Part shown: positions 1 to 8,742 of the stretch, one piece after another | How positions within the stretch are numbered: the first letter of the stretch is position 1 | Layout: every line of letters begins with the position of its first letter | Source: Porphyridium purpureum | Lineage: Eukaryota > Rhodophyta > Bangiophyceae > Porphyridiales > Porphyridiaceae | DNA length: 64,000 nucleotides | Direction: 5' to 3' | Assembly: GCA_008690995.1 (NCBI GenBank) | Contig: VRMN01000004.1 | Coordinates: 1,612,001 to 1,676,000 of the forward strand | Position numbers and translations under genes: made by a program | The notes under the pieces: generated by a model | The model's database searches: none | The model's input: only the letters and a program-made list of their open reading frames with translations | What the model was told of the DNA's origin: nothing

Positions 1-2
1 CT

Positions 3-998
3 AAGCCGGCCGCGGCATTATCAAGCCGCGACTTCTGGAGCATGTTTACTGACACCAAAAGTGAGTCATTGTTCCACGAAGAGCTTGAGCTGGCGTTCGC
101 ACCAAACGCGCGGTTTAAAGGCGTCGGCCTGAAAGTGTCTGCCCTTTTGCGAACCTCTTTTGCCTCGCGGCGAATGATTCTGGAGGACTTGAAGTGCTTT
201 CGGCCGGACGCGGTTGTGATCTGTGCGACCATCCCTTGCATGCCACCGGGCGTGAGTGAGCTCTCTGCAAGCGCGACCTGCGTCGAAACACAAAAGTGGA
301 ATCGGCTGCTTCGCCAAAACTCGACGCTTCCTCGCATTTGGCTGCTTTGGTACCCAGAGGACGTGCTTTCTCTGGAAGACGAGCGCGAGCGACTGCGCGC
401 GAGTGTTTTGAGCATGGTGTCACGTATTGAAGTAGTTCACCGGCCGCGGGCCGTCATTTTTGCACACACGGAAGAGAAAGGGGATGAGGAGCCATGGCAG
501 CAGCAGTTGCTGCGTGCTTGCTACGTTGGCGCGCAGCTGGGTCGCGCGACACGAAGCAGTCTGCTGCCGGTCGGGGTGGCTTTTCCAACAGACCTGCCGG
601 GTGCCGAGCGCGAGGCCAGTGGATTAGGCAACGGTGGCTCTTTTGTAGCGAACGCAAACGCTACAAGTCAGGCCATTCTAACCGGTGCAAGCGCGGGACT
701 AACCTCGCTGTGGACAATGCTGTCGTCTTCAGTCTGGGATGATGCGGCTGCACAAGCGGAAGAAACCACGGTACCGAACCGGCTCGGATCCAGGGGCATT
801 GCTACACGGGAGCCGCGTGAATCCTCTAGTCAGATTGAACGGCCTGTGGATGCAGAGGGGTCGCAGGACCTGGATTCTACTGATCAGCTGCCTCCGAGCA
901 GGTCGTCGCCTCCCGCCGCAGACCCAGAGCCTCGCTCGGATCTCCTTGAATCGATGGAGTCAATGGCATCCAGTTTCGCGCAGTGGTGGCATGGCTAG
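3..998 (+). CDS. Unrecognised protein, 5' end cut off by the window edge
   Basis: The frame is open from base 3 with no stop, so the 318 residues from the ATG at 42 are probably only the C-terminal part. I recognise no family. The first ~190 residues look globular, with hydrophobic strand-like runs (PDAVVICATIP, PRIWLLWYPED, PRAVIFAH) alternating with helices, as in an alpha/beta domain. The last ~130 residues are rich in Ser, Pro, Glu and Asp and probably disordered, ending in SSFAQWWHG. The frame is long for this base composition and codon use resembles the neighbours, so I believe it is coding. Function is unassigned. Confidence 0.6.
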   Translation, partial: KPAAALSSRDFWSMFTDTKSESLFHEELELAFAPNARFKGVGLKVSALLRTSFASRRMILEDLKCFRPDAVVICATIPCMPPGVSELSASATCVETQKWNRLLRQNSTLPRIWLLWYPEDVLSLEDERERLRASVLSMVSRIEVVHRPRAVIFAHTEEKGDEEPWQQQLLRACYVGAQLGRATRSSLLPVGVAFPTDLPGAEREASGLGNGGSFVANANATSQAILTGASAGLTSLWTMLSSSVWDDAAAQAEETTVPNRLGSRGIATREPRESSSQIERPVDAEGSQDLDSTDQLPPSRSSPPAADPEPRSDLLESMESMASSFAQWWHG

Positions 999-1612
999 AA
1001 TCCGAGCGACGAACGAAAAGAAAAAAAATTCAGTTGCAGAAGTATTGAAGCAGCATCTTGGGGCGTTGATGAAGCATCGCGGTTGTCGTGCGGATGTATG
1101 CCAATCGCTGCCGGAACCTTCCATTCCACCTGTCCATGCGCATAAATAAAATGATTGTGTGCCGTCTCATTCTTGCGTTCTTTCCGTGACACCACAAAAA
1201 CCTCGCTCAACGCACGGATACCACATTACGTTGCGCCGACCGGAAAAAGATCAGAACGAGATCTTCAACGCTGTCTCCGCACCATGCACCCACTACAAGG
1301 ATCTTTCATTTTGTTTATTTCTTGTCTCTCTGCCTGTGCTTCATTGTCCATGCGATAAAGCGAGTCGCCAGAAAAGGTTTAAAATGATTGCGGACATGGT
1401 GTAGTCCCCTGTCCTCGTGACATGTTCGCGCAATTCACAGTCACATCAGTACCGGAGACCAGCGCGGACTATTTCCATCGCCATCACCCACATCCACGAT
1501 GCAGCAGCTCATTCCCCTCCCCCCCGAACAGAGGCAAGCGTCACCGATGTGGCTAAACGGTTTCATAAACCGTTTACAAAAAAATGGTGTTCTGGAATAA
1601 AAAAAGATTTCA
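999..1612. other. Intergenic region, no gene seen
   Basis: Between the unknown gene and the tRNA gene. Only short frames without family resemblance are present. A T-run at about 1596-1605, read on the minus strand, serves as the Pol III terminator of the tRNA. Confidence 0.5.
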
Positions 1613-1714
1613 CGCTGTGGACAAGACTCGAACTTGCGCAGCTTTCGCTATGACGTGTAACGAGTTTCGTGGAACCGTTCGAGCGTCACCCCTTAACCGC
1701 TCGGGCACCACAGC
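1613..1714 (-). tRNA. tRNA-Ser(CGA) with a 21-nt intron
   Basis: On the minus strand a full type II cloverleaf folds. The acceptor stem is GCTGTGG (1714-1708) with CCACAGC (1620-1614) and discriminator G at 1613. The D-arm is CCC-GAGCGGTTAA-GGG. The anticodon stem TGACG (1688-1684) pairs with CGTCA (1655-1651), with anticodon CGA at 1681-1679. The long variable arm is AGC-GAAA-GCT and the T-arm is GCAAG-TTCGAGT-CTTGT. The anticodon stem closes only if 1677-1657 (21 nt) is removed, which places an intron one base 3' of the anticodon, the canonical eukaryotic nuclear position. A poly-T terminator follows. It decodes UCG serine codons. Confidence 0.93.
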
Positions 1715-1817
1715 TTGATGGTAGCAGCGAGGGAGGAAATTTAACAACTATATAGCCTTGTTCTTTCTATTCACGGTTTGAAGACTTTGAAACCGAGGGA
1801 GTACAGTCATATTCGAT

Positions 1818-1827
1818 AGTGTACACT
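1818..1827. promoter_or_regulatory. Palindromic GTAC element upstream of the EF-hand gene
   Basis: A perfect 10-bp palindrome, AGTGTACACT, lies about 120 bp before the ATG at 1950. It belongs to a set of GTAC-centred dyads at gene borders in this window (7700, 20462, 26734, 30396 and others). A regulatory role is inferred from recurrence and position only. Confidence 0.3.
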
Positions 1828-1949
1828 TGAGCGAGATTTGTTTTTCAGGTTTGGACATGCGGCGAGGAGAGAGGTGATCATGAGAGACGCAGAGAGGGAA
1901 GGAGGGAGGGAGGATTGGAGAAGGTCTTGGTGTCGTTTGCCTCTGCAAG

Positions 1950-2450
1950 ATGAAGGTTGTGGTGCCGAATATGCTGGACTTCCTGCAGTCGCCAATATAC
2001 AAGGCGGCGGTCAAGGCGTCGTTCAAGAAGTGCGATACAAACAAGGACGGCAAGATCTCCACAGACGAGCTGACGTATGCGTTTTGTTTCTTCTACTTCA
2101 AGATCTCGCAGAAGATCCCCGGAATTGCGGACCCGCCCGCGGCGTCCGAGGTCGCCGCGTGGCACAAAAAGTATGACACGGACGAGGATAGTGAGCTTAC
2201 GCTCGACGAGTACGACGCGCTCGTCACTGCGTGGGTGCGCGAGAAGGGCATGAACCTGGGCGGCGCCGCCGTCGTTGGACTGACAGTACAAACATTCATC
2301 CTGCCGGCCATCGCCGGACAGCTCTTTGCAGTGGCGCAACAGGTCTCCGGTCTCAAAGTGATCCCGGAAAAGGTCTTTTTGTTAGGTTGCGTGATTGCGT
2401 CCAAGTTCTTCACCATCATGGCGCGCCGTCGCAACACTGCCGAAGCGTAA
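1950..2450 (+). CDS. Two-EF-hand calcium-binding membrane protein
   Basis: A 166-residue protein with two EF-hand loops. Loop 1 (D29-E40, DTNKDGKISTDE) matches the 12-residue consensus at all liganding positions. Loop 2 (D76-E87, DTDEDSELTLDE) keeps the acidic ligands but has Ser instead of Gly at position 6. Two hydrophobic stretches follow, about 103-123 and 141-156, and the tail is basic (ARRRN). It therefore looks like a small calcium sensor anchored in a membrane by a C-terminal hairpin. No cleavable signal peptide or plastid transit peptide is obvious. The ATG at 1950 directly precedes the conserved region. No specific family was recognised, and the membrane and calcium role is inferred from motifs. 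Confidence 0.85.
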   Translation: MKVVVPNMLDFLQSPIYKAAVKASFKKCDTNKDGKISTDELTYAFCFFYFKISQKIPGIADPPAASEVAAWHKKYDTDEDSELTLDEYDALVTAWVREKGMNLGGAAVVGLTVQTFILPAIAGQLFAVAQQVSGLKVIPEKVFLLGCVIASKFFTIMARRRNTAEA

Positions 2451-2566
2451 GACATGACGACAATTCAAGAATCGCACAAGAGCGTAAACAATCCGGTTCT
2501 TATTTTTTGAGTTTTCACACACGCACGCGCGTCGAAAGAAGCGAATCGCGGTTGAGGCAGCGTCGA

Positions 2567-3034
2567 TCACGTAAGATGCACGACCAAATCAGCCACCGGC
2601 TCTATGCCCATGGCCGCAAACGCGTCTGCCACTTGCCGCGCATGGGTATCCATGAGCGTCTGGTTCGCACTGCTGACAGCCACGGGTACGGGCGGCGGCG
2701 GTCCGCGAAGCTGATTCTGTGCCTCTAGCCTTTGCGCGAGGGCGGCAAGCCGATCTTCTGGTATATTCTTGGCCTTTGTGTGGTGCTGCAACGGCGCGGC
2801 GCGCACACGCATCAGCGCGAAGAGCTGTGTCACGTCTATCAGCATCTCAGCCGTCGAGTCCACAATCTCCTTGTACACTTGGTCGCTTCGTAAATCGTGA
2901 CACGCAGAAGCGAGGTCTTTTTCGCTCACTCCCTCACCTACATGCTCGCCGCCGTCGCGCACACCAGCATACAAATGTTCCGGTCCGCGCGCAGCGCCGA
3001 ATAACTGCGCAACTCGCGCCAGCAGAAAAGACAT
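2567..3034 (-). CDS. Unrecognised small helical protein
   Basis: A 155-residue frame convergent with the EF-hand gene (116 bp between stops). I start at the ATG at 3034, giving MSFLLARVAQLFG; the frame itself opens slightly upstream without an ATG. The middle (about 40-110) is predicted helical and rich in charged and Leu/Ala residues (SDQVYKEIVDSTAEML, EDRLAALAQRLEAQNQL), followed by a PPPPVPV linker and a second helix. It could be a subunit of a larger complex. No catalytic motif, signal or membrane segment is clear, and I recognise no family. It is judged coding from composition and frame length. Confidence 0.5.
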   Translation of the reverse strand: MSFLLARVAQLFGAARGPEHLYAGVRDGGEHVGEGVSEKDLASACHDLRSDQVYKEIVDSTAEMLIDVTQLFALMRVRAAPLQHHTKAKNIPEDRLAALAQRLEAQNQLRGPPPPVPVAVSSANQTLMDTHARQVADAFAAMGIEPVADLVVHLT

Positions 3035-4220
3035 GCTCAACCACTTGAAACTCTCCCTCACTGGCCGTCAAGCTTTATGTCGCCCAGACTGCAGAGTGGC
3101 AAAGGCCTGATGTGTGAGAAAGGTAGCGAACACGACAATGACTCGCGTGTCTTGCGTGGAAGCCACGAGCGCATGTCTCCGTCATATTGCACCTCTCGCT
3201 CGCAGGCGGTGAAAGCCAGAGAAAAACGGGTGGTCGGAGGCGCGGGCCGAGCGGCGCCTTGATGCCAGGCTCGGAGCATGAGAGAGGGTCGTCTGCGTGT
3301 TTCTTTGGCGTTGTGCACGAGTTCAAGAAAGGTTCGTACGAGCCCCGGGGCAATGAGGTGGTGCGCTCTAGGTCCAGTGCACCGGGTGCTGGACGCAGGC
3401 GAACGCGCAAAGACCATCGGCAAGGTTCGCTTTATGCGTATGAAGCGCGGTCATGGTGGCAATGTGGCGGACGTTCGAAGTCTTATCTCAGAGATAGAAA
3501 CAATCGGCACAAAGTGCAGCAGACAAACTTTTTCGCTGCAATGGTCAGATGACTGGTAGATGTGGTTGATTTCGATAGGATTTCGCGCATATTCGATCTT
3601 CACCGAATGCTGGTGCCCGTTGAGCACTCTCCAGTGGCGTAGATAATGGTTTCGGAAATCCAGCGCTGCGATCCGCAAGTCCCAATCATGATGCGCGAAT
3701 TCTGAGCATTGGCCTTCATTAGTATGGGGCGGCGAGTCCAGAATCTGGTCGATACCGTGCAGCGTGGGCTCCAGGAGAATGCTGGTCACGTAACTAGGCA
3801 CGAAAAGATCATCAATGGTCCTTTGGTGCTCACAAGGATGCTTCTGATTCGTTCTATGAAGATTGCCATGCGTCGGGCTGGCATTGCCTCTCACTTTGCA
3901 GACGCCACAGGGAACCTCAATGGTGTGTATCTCTGTTACGACCTGCTACATACGTTGAACGGAACGGGCAGCAGAGAGAGGCCGTACTGGATGCACGTTA
4001 TATCGCTCCCAGAAACCGCAGCCCTGCGTGCTAATCTTGGCATGGCGTCCATGGTGCTGGACATCCAAGTTGGAGGCCTAAAAGCTGCGGTTCGCTTTGC
4101 CATCAAGAGTGTCTAGCAGGACGCCTACGCGCGCGAGGTGCTCGGGACACGCTTCTTGTGGCACATTCGCGCCTTAATGATCTATATCTGCAGTAAAGAA
4201 ACAAAGAGCCGATTCGTGAA
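3035..4220. other. Intergenic region with short unassigned frames
   Basis: About 1.2 kb between two genes. Medium-sized frames overlap on both strands (for example 3451-3894 minus and 3709-4116 plus), but none shows a convincing motif. Composition is slightly more AT-rich than the flanking genes, which suits old inserted or decayed DNA. Confidence 0.4.
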
Positions 4221-6230
4221 ATGCTCGCGCTCAGACTTTTGCAAGTAAAAATTTCGGCGTCGAGGCCGGACGGTTGGCTCACAGACACGCGACCGATTCG
4301 CAAGACAAGCATGTATATGTGCCCGTTACCTACTTCAGCGGCCTTTCAGCCGCCGCCCAGCCACGCCGGATGGCGCTCGCACGTGCGAGGTACTTGCCGT
4401 TCGGTCGCTCCGTTCGGGACGGATGCGCGCGGAAAGGTGGATCTCCATGTGTGCGGGATCAGTAGAAGCGAGAGTGGGCAGTCATGTGAGACCAGAGCTT
4501 CTGTGGATGAAGGAGTTGAGAGCCGGACGCGAGCCCGCGTTTCGATTGCTGTATTTCAAGCAGCGGCGGCCCTGGGACTCGGACTTGGACTGGGTCTTGG
4601 ATTAGTATCTTGCCCTGCACTTGCGTCGCCATGGCAAATGGACTTGGGCCTTGGAAAGGGTCCCTCGATAGCTGCTGAGCACATGCAGAGTAGAGAACAG
4701 ACAATTGTTGCGTCCGCGCTCTCTGCATCAGTGGGCGAGTCGAGGGACCATGTGGCGGGCCGTGCAACTCTGTACTCGGATGAAAAACCAGAACCGCAGA
4801 TCTTGCAGATGGCGTTCCTGGACAGCAAGTCTGCACCGGCTCTCAGTCAAGCCGAGCAGCAAGCAGCGCAGGAGGCGATGAACGCTCAGCAGGCGGCTTT
4901 GGCATCCGCCGACGAGGAGCACGCCCTCTTGGATCAAGTCTGGCAGACGATTTCAAAGCATGGGCTGGATCAGACATTCAACGCGCATGATTGGGGTGAA
5001 GTGCGTTCACAGTTTATGAAGCGTACGCTCTCGGACCGCAGGGCGACCTATGCCGCCGCGCGCGAAATGACCAAGCTTTTGGGAGACAAATACTCGCGCT
5101 TTCTTGAACCCAGCAAGTTTGCCGCAATGTCCAAATATGATATCACCGGCAGTGGGATGCTTCTCGCGCCCGATGAGCAAGGCGTGCTCACTGTTTCGTC
5201 ACCTCCGAGAAAGGATTCTGCAGCATTTGCAAACGGCATTCGATTAGGCGACAAGCTGTTGCAGGTGGAGGGCAAGCCGTTGAGCGGCATGACTGTGTAC
5301 GAGGCCGCGTCGCTACTCGGCGGAGAGGAAGGCTCGATTCTGAACGTGCAGGTTCAAACAGGACCCAGCGCGCCACGCAGTGTGCAGCTCACGCGCCACT
5401 TTTTCGTGAAGAACCCGGTGCCTGAACACTATGCCAAAACCGTGGCTGACACGGTTGGCGGCGGTGAGACAAAGGTGGGCTACATTCGGCTGACTGAATT
5501 CAATGCGTCTTGTCTAACAGCTGTACGCAAGGCCATCGAGGATCTTGAATCGCAGGGCGTGAATGCGTATGTGCTGGATTTGCGCGACAACCCTGGCGGG
5601 ATTCTGGAAGGCGCGGTCGAGATCGCTGGGCTGTTTCTCAAGCCAGACGCCGTAGCGGTGCGCGTCTTGGACGGAAGGGGCAATGAGGAACCATTTTTGG
5701 CGGCCCCGAGCAGCATAGAACCAATCGTGCGAAGTGACCCCCTGGCTATTGTTACAAATGGCATGAGCGCAAGCTCGAGTGAGGTCCTTTCTGGTGCACT
5801 GCAAGACAATTGTCGCGCACTGACGGCAGGCGCCAAGACATACGGCAAGGGTGTGATTCAGGCTGTGTTCGGCTTTTCAGATGGCTCGGGTATGGTGCTG
5901 ACGGTGGCCAAGTATCAGACGCCTGCGCACCGCGAGATTCAAGGTCAGGGCATTCTTCCCGACCTACCTTTGCGCCTTCCACCCGGCGGTGTGCCTTTTG
6001 ATCTGCGCCGCGTTGATTTTGACATTGTGCAAAATCGTTTGCTCAGCTGCTCGAGTGCGCAGCAGGTGCAATCCCCAAGCGAACTTGAGGCTCCCAGCGC
6101 TGCTTTGCGGGCGCACCGCATCGAGCAAAATCTAGCAGACTTGTTGTCGAGTAGCGATCTTGAGTCGACCGGCCACCGCGCATTGTCCCCGGGGCTGGTG
6201 ATGCATCTGTTCTCAGTGGAGTTTGATTAG
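4221..6230 (+). CDS. ctpA: C-terminal processing protease CtpA (D1 protease), thylakoid lumen
   Basis: S41-family serine protease, 669 residues. In plastids this family trims the C-terminal extension of the photosystem II D1 precursor so that the Mn cluster can assemble. Targeting looks bipartite: a basic, Ser-rich transit region comes first, then a hydrophobic segment at about 108-129 with repeated Gly-Leu pairs, ending in PALA|S near 135 like a lumenal signal cleavage site. A PDZ domain lies at about 310-395 (GIRLGDKLLQVEGKPLSG). The catalytic dyad is present: Ser518 in SASSSEV and Lys543 in TYGKG, 25 residues apart as in Scenedesmus D1P and E. coli Tsp. An ATG at 4311 (residue 31) is an alternative start. 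Convergent with the aldolase gene. Confidence 0.95.
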   Translation: MLALRLLQVKISASRPDGWLTDTRPIRKTSMYMCPLPTSAAFQPPPSHAGWRSHVRGTCRSVAPFGTDARGKVDLHVCGISRSESGQSCETRASVDEGVESRTRARVSIAVFQAAAALGLGLGLGLGLVSCPALASPWQMDLGLGKGPSIAAEHMQSREQTIVASALSASVGESRDHVAGRATLYSDEKPEPQILQMAFLDSKSAPALSQAEQQAAQEAMNAQQAALASADEEHALLDQVWQTISKHGLDQTFNAHDWGEVRSQFMKRTLSDRRATYAAAREMTKLLGDKYSRFLEPSKFAAMSKYDITGSGMLLAPDEQGVLTVSSPPRKDSAAFANGIRLGDKLLQVEGKPLSGMTVYEAASLLGGEEGSILNVQVQTGPSAPRSVQLTRHFFVKNPVPEHYAKTVADTVGGGETKVGYIRLTEFNASCLTAVRKAIEDLESQGVNAYVLDLRDNPGGILEGAVEIAGLFLKPDAVAVRVLDGRGNEEPFLAAPSSIEPIVRSDPLAIVTNGMSASSSEVLSGALQDNCRALTAGAKTYGKGVIQAVFGFSDGSGMVLTVAKYQTPAHREIQGQGILPDLPLRLPPGGVPFDLRRVDFDIVQNRLLSCSSAQQVQSPSELEAPSAALRAHRIEQNLADLLSSSDLESTGHRALSPGLVMHLFSVEFD

Positions 6231-6476
6231 GCGCGAGCGGTAGGGAGGTCGGTCTCTGTGAAGCTAGCGTTTCAGGGACAGCAGCATGGCGCGGGTTGCA
6301 AGAAGTGGACACGGGCCCTCAAATCCGATTGAAAGCTTTTGCAAGAGTGAGGAGAGATAGCGAAGGAAAGAATGCGTATAATTTTCTACTACATGGCATG
6401 CTCCAAGGCGACAACCACGACCGCTAGGGTCTCTACATGCTACTAAGTGCTACTACAACTATTAGATGGCTTCAGC

Positions 6477-7604
6477 TTAGGTTCCGGTCGGGTCCTCGCC
6501 TGTGCGGAACCCGCGGAAGCTCTCGACGAGCGAGCTGCGGCTCTGCGAAGGGTGCGGACCTTGGTACTTGCCCAGCGTCGCGAGCGAGTTGACGCGCGCG
6601 ACTTCCACAGCGAGGCGCTGCGCGTCTTCGACCTTGGCCGGGTCGCCCTTCCACAGGCTCAGCACGCTGGATTGCAGCGCCCGACCGTAGCTAAAGGAGA
6701 GCGACCACGGCGCGCGCCACTCACGCAGCCCGCTGTGCGCAAGCGAGTTCATAGTGTTCAGGTTAATGGTCGCCTCCTCTTCGCTCTGCCCCCCAGACAA
6801 AAACATGATGCCGGGGACGGCGGGCGGGACCACGCGGCGCATGGTTCGCAGCGTGAACATGGCTATTTCCTCGGACGACGAGCGCGTTTCGCAGCTCATT
6901 CCGGGCATGATCATCTGAGGCTTGAGCAGTGTGGCTTCGAGCAGGACGTTGTAGCGGTGCAGGCTCGCGTACACGTGATGGATCACTCGCTCGGCCACGT
7001 GCGCCGAGGTGGCAATGTGATGTGCGCCATCAATGAGGATCTCTGGCTCAACCATGGGCATCAGCCCGTGCGCCTGGCACGTGGCTGCGTACATTGCGAG
7101 CCCGTGCGCGCACTCCTCGATTGCGCGCTCGGACGGCAAGCCGAGCTGCGGCTCAATCTTGATGACCGCGCGCCACTTTGCAAAGCGCGCGCCCGCCTCA
7201 TAATACTGGCGCGCGCGGTCGGCGAGGCCATCAAGTCCCTCCGTAAACGTCTCGCCCGGTGCGTTGGGCAATGGCTTGAGCCCGCGGTCCATTTTAATGC
7301 CCGGTAGCATGTCTTGTTGCTTGACTAGCACGTCGACAAAGGGCGTTTGTTCCTGGCCCTTTCCATCCGTCGACTGATAAAGCGTCTCGTGGAACATGAT
7401 CGCGCCGGCAAAGTACTGGCCGATGCCCGGCGCGGTGTAAAACAGGCTTCTAAAGTCGCGCCGATTGTCCGCGGTATTCTGCAAGCCGACGGCCTCGAGC
7501 CGCTTGCCGACGGTTCCCGTGGACTCATCCGAGGCCAGAATCCCGCGCCCGGGCGCACACAACGCCAGCGCCGTCTCTACCAACTCATCCTTGTACTTGT
7601 CCAT
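6477..7604 (-). CDS. FBA: Class I fructose-bisphosphate aldolase, probably cytosolic
   Basis: 375 residues, normal length for the family, which cleaves fructose 1,6-bisphosphate to dihydroxyacetone phosphate and glyceraldehyde 3-phosphate in glycolysis and gluconeogenesis. Visible landmarks are the N-terminal GILASDESTGT phosphate-binding region, KWRAVIKIEP (about 143-152), VEPEIL (185-190), the Schiff-base lysine K228 in LLEATLLKPQM, and FLSGGQSEEEA. The protein starts MDKYKDELVETA with no transit peptide, so a cytosolic location is likely. The start ATG is the first residue of the conserved region. A perfect GTAC dyad lies 96 bp upstream. Confidence 0.97.
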   Translation of the reverse strand: MDKYKDELVETALALCAPGRGILASDESTGTVGKRLEAVGLQNTADNRRDFRSLFYTAPGIGQYFAGAIMFHETLYQSTDGKGQEQTPFVDVLVKQQDMLPGIKMDRGLKPLPNAPGETFTEGLDGLADRARQYYEAGARFAKWRAVIKIEPQLGLPSERAIEECAHGLAMYAATCQAHGLMPMVEPEILIDGAHHIATSAHVAERVIHHVYASLHRYNVLLEATLLKPQMIMPGMSCETRSSSEEIAMFTLRTMRRVVPPAVPGIMFLSGGQSEEEATINLNTMNSLAHSGLREWRAPWSLSFSYGRALQSSVLSLWKGDPAKVEDAQRLAVEVARVNSLATLGKYQGPHPSQSRSSLVESFRGFRTGEDPTGT

Positions 7605-7699
7605 CGCTCAACTATCGCTCCTAACATCCGCCTCTCTCTCCTTGTCCGCCTCCCCAGACACTTTCGTTCCATCCACATCCTATTCGTGAAACCCCCGAA

Positions 7700-7716
7700 C
7701 TGTACTTTATGTACAG
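7700..7716. promoter_or_regulatory. Perfect inverted repeat CTGTAC-N5-GTACAG upstream of the aldolase gene
   Basis: Six-base arms flank a five-base spacer, 96 bp upstream of the aldolase ATG on the minus strand. It is one of several GTAC dyads at gene borders in this window; a role as a protein-binding site is inferred. Confidence 0.35.
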
Positions 7717-7730
7717 GCGCCATCCAAAGA

Positions 7731-7812
7731 ACGGCTTAACGGCTTAACGGAGTCAAGGCTTAAATGGCTTAATGGAATCATTGCTTAATGGAGTTATTGC
7801 TTAATGGTTAGC
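7731..7812. repeat. Degenerate tandem repeat of a GCTTAA-containing unit
   Basis: Imperfect copies of a roughly 9-18 bp unit (GGCTTAACGG, GGCTTAATGG, TGCTTAATGG) follow one another in the aldolase upstream region. Confidence 0.6.
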
Positions 7813-8742
7813 TGGTGAGAATGGGTTGGTTGAGATTGTCGGGGTCAAATGTGCATCCAACAGGCATGAAGCTCGACGCCGAGAGCGTATCGTGTGCGGG
7901 AGTAGTTGCCGTCAGTTGGCAATGAAGACAGAGACCCTAATCCGTATTACGTGCGCCGCTCTTGTCTCTTCCTCTTCTTGCCCTTGCACCTAGGTGCAGA
8001 CGCTGTTGATCGGCATGCAGCAGCGCGTGGATAACCAAGCCGCACATCGCGCGACATCTCCCGCATCAAGCGTCACACGGTATCGCAGGTTCACATTGCG
8101 CGCAGTGTCCACCGCACGTGTGCGCTGAAACGCGACGACACGCCGCGCGCCGCGCGATGGAAAACATGCTCGCTCACCCTTGCGCTAAATTCTGGCGGTC
8201 GGTCCTTCCTCTCTGAGCTTTGTTCCTCTGTTCCTTTGTTCCTCGGTTCCTAGGTTTCCCTGCTCTTGGTATTTGTTGGTTTGATGGTTTGGTCGTTGTT
8301 CGCTGTTCTCTGTCTTATGTTCCTGGTTTGACGGTTTGACGGTTTAGTGGTTTGACGGTTTAGTCCTTGGGATTTTTGGGATTTTGGGATTTTGGAGTTG
8401 TCGGGGACGGGGGTGATTTTTGGGGAGCTACTAGTGCGTGTTTATAGTGCGGTGTGTGTGTTTTGATAGAGAGGGGGTTGAGGGCGGTTGGTCGAGGTGC
8501 GGTGGGTGCGGTCGGTGTGAGGGCAGCTGGGCGGTTGTGCAGGGAGGGCGGGAGAGGGAGAGGGAGAGGAAGGTGCTGGGGTGGGAGAGGAGAGAAGGTT
8601 GAGGGTGGAGTGGAAGGATGATTGGGTTCGTAGGGGGTGTGTGCGGGCTGGACGCGCTGGATGCGCGGGTGAGCGGGCGGCGGAGCGCGGTGGTGTGCGG
8701 CGTGGATGAGCGCGGCGCGGTCAAGGAGCGCTCGCAGCCGGC
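7813..8742. other. Intergenic region with T/G repeats and a strongly G-rich strand
   Basis: Short direct repeats of TTGTTCCT (about 8218-8255) and GACGGTTT (about 8328-8360) are followed by a plus-strand G-rich stretch at 8370-8650 with many GGG and GGGAGAG runs and almost no C. Long frames on the minus strand here are Pro-rich products of this composition and not credible proteins. This would be the upstream region of the HAT gene; an in-frame stop at 8707 limits that gene's start. Confidence 0.5.

Noticed and set aside
3451-4116. Overlapping frames on both strands, considered as a gene or as a fragment of a retroelement polyprotein
   Set aside because: One stretch vaguely resembles an RNase H-like segment, but no diagnostic motif is secure; left as unassigned intergenic DNA.
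6447-7307. 286-codon plus-strand frame opposite the aldolase gene
   Set aside because: It is the antisense shadow of a highly conserved enzyme and has no domain of its own.
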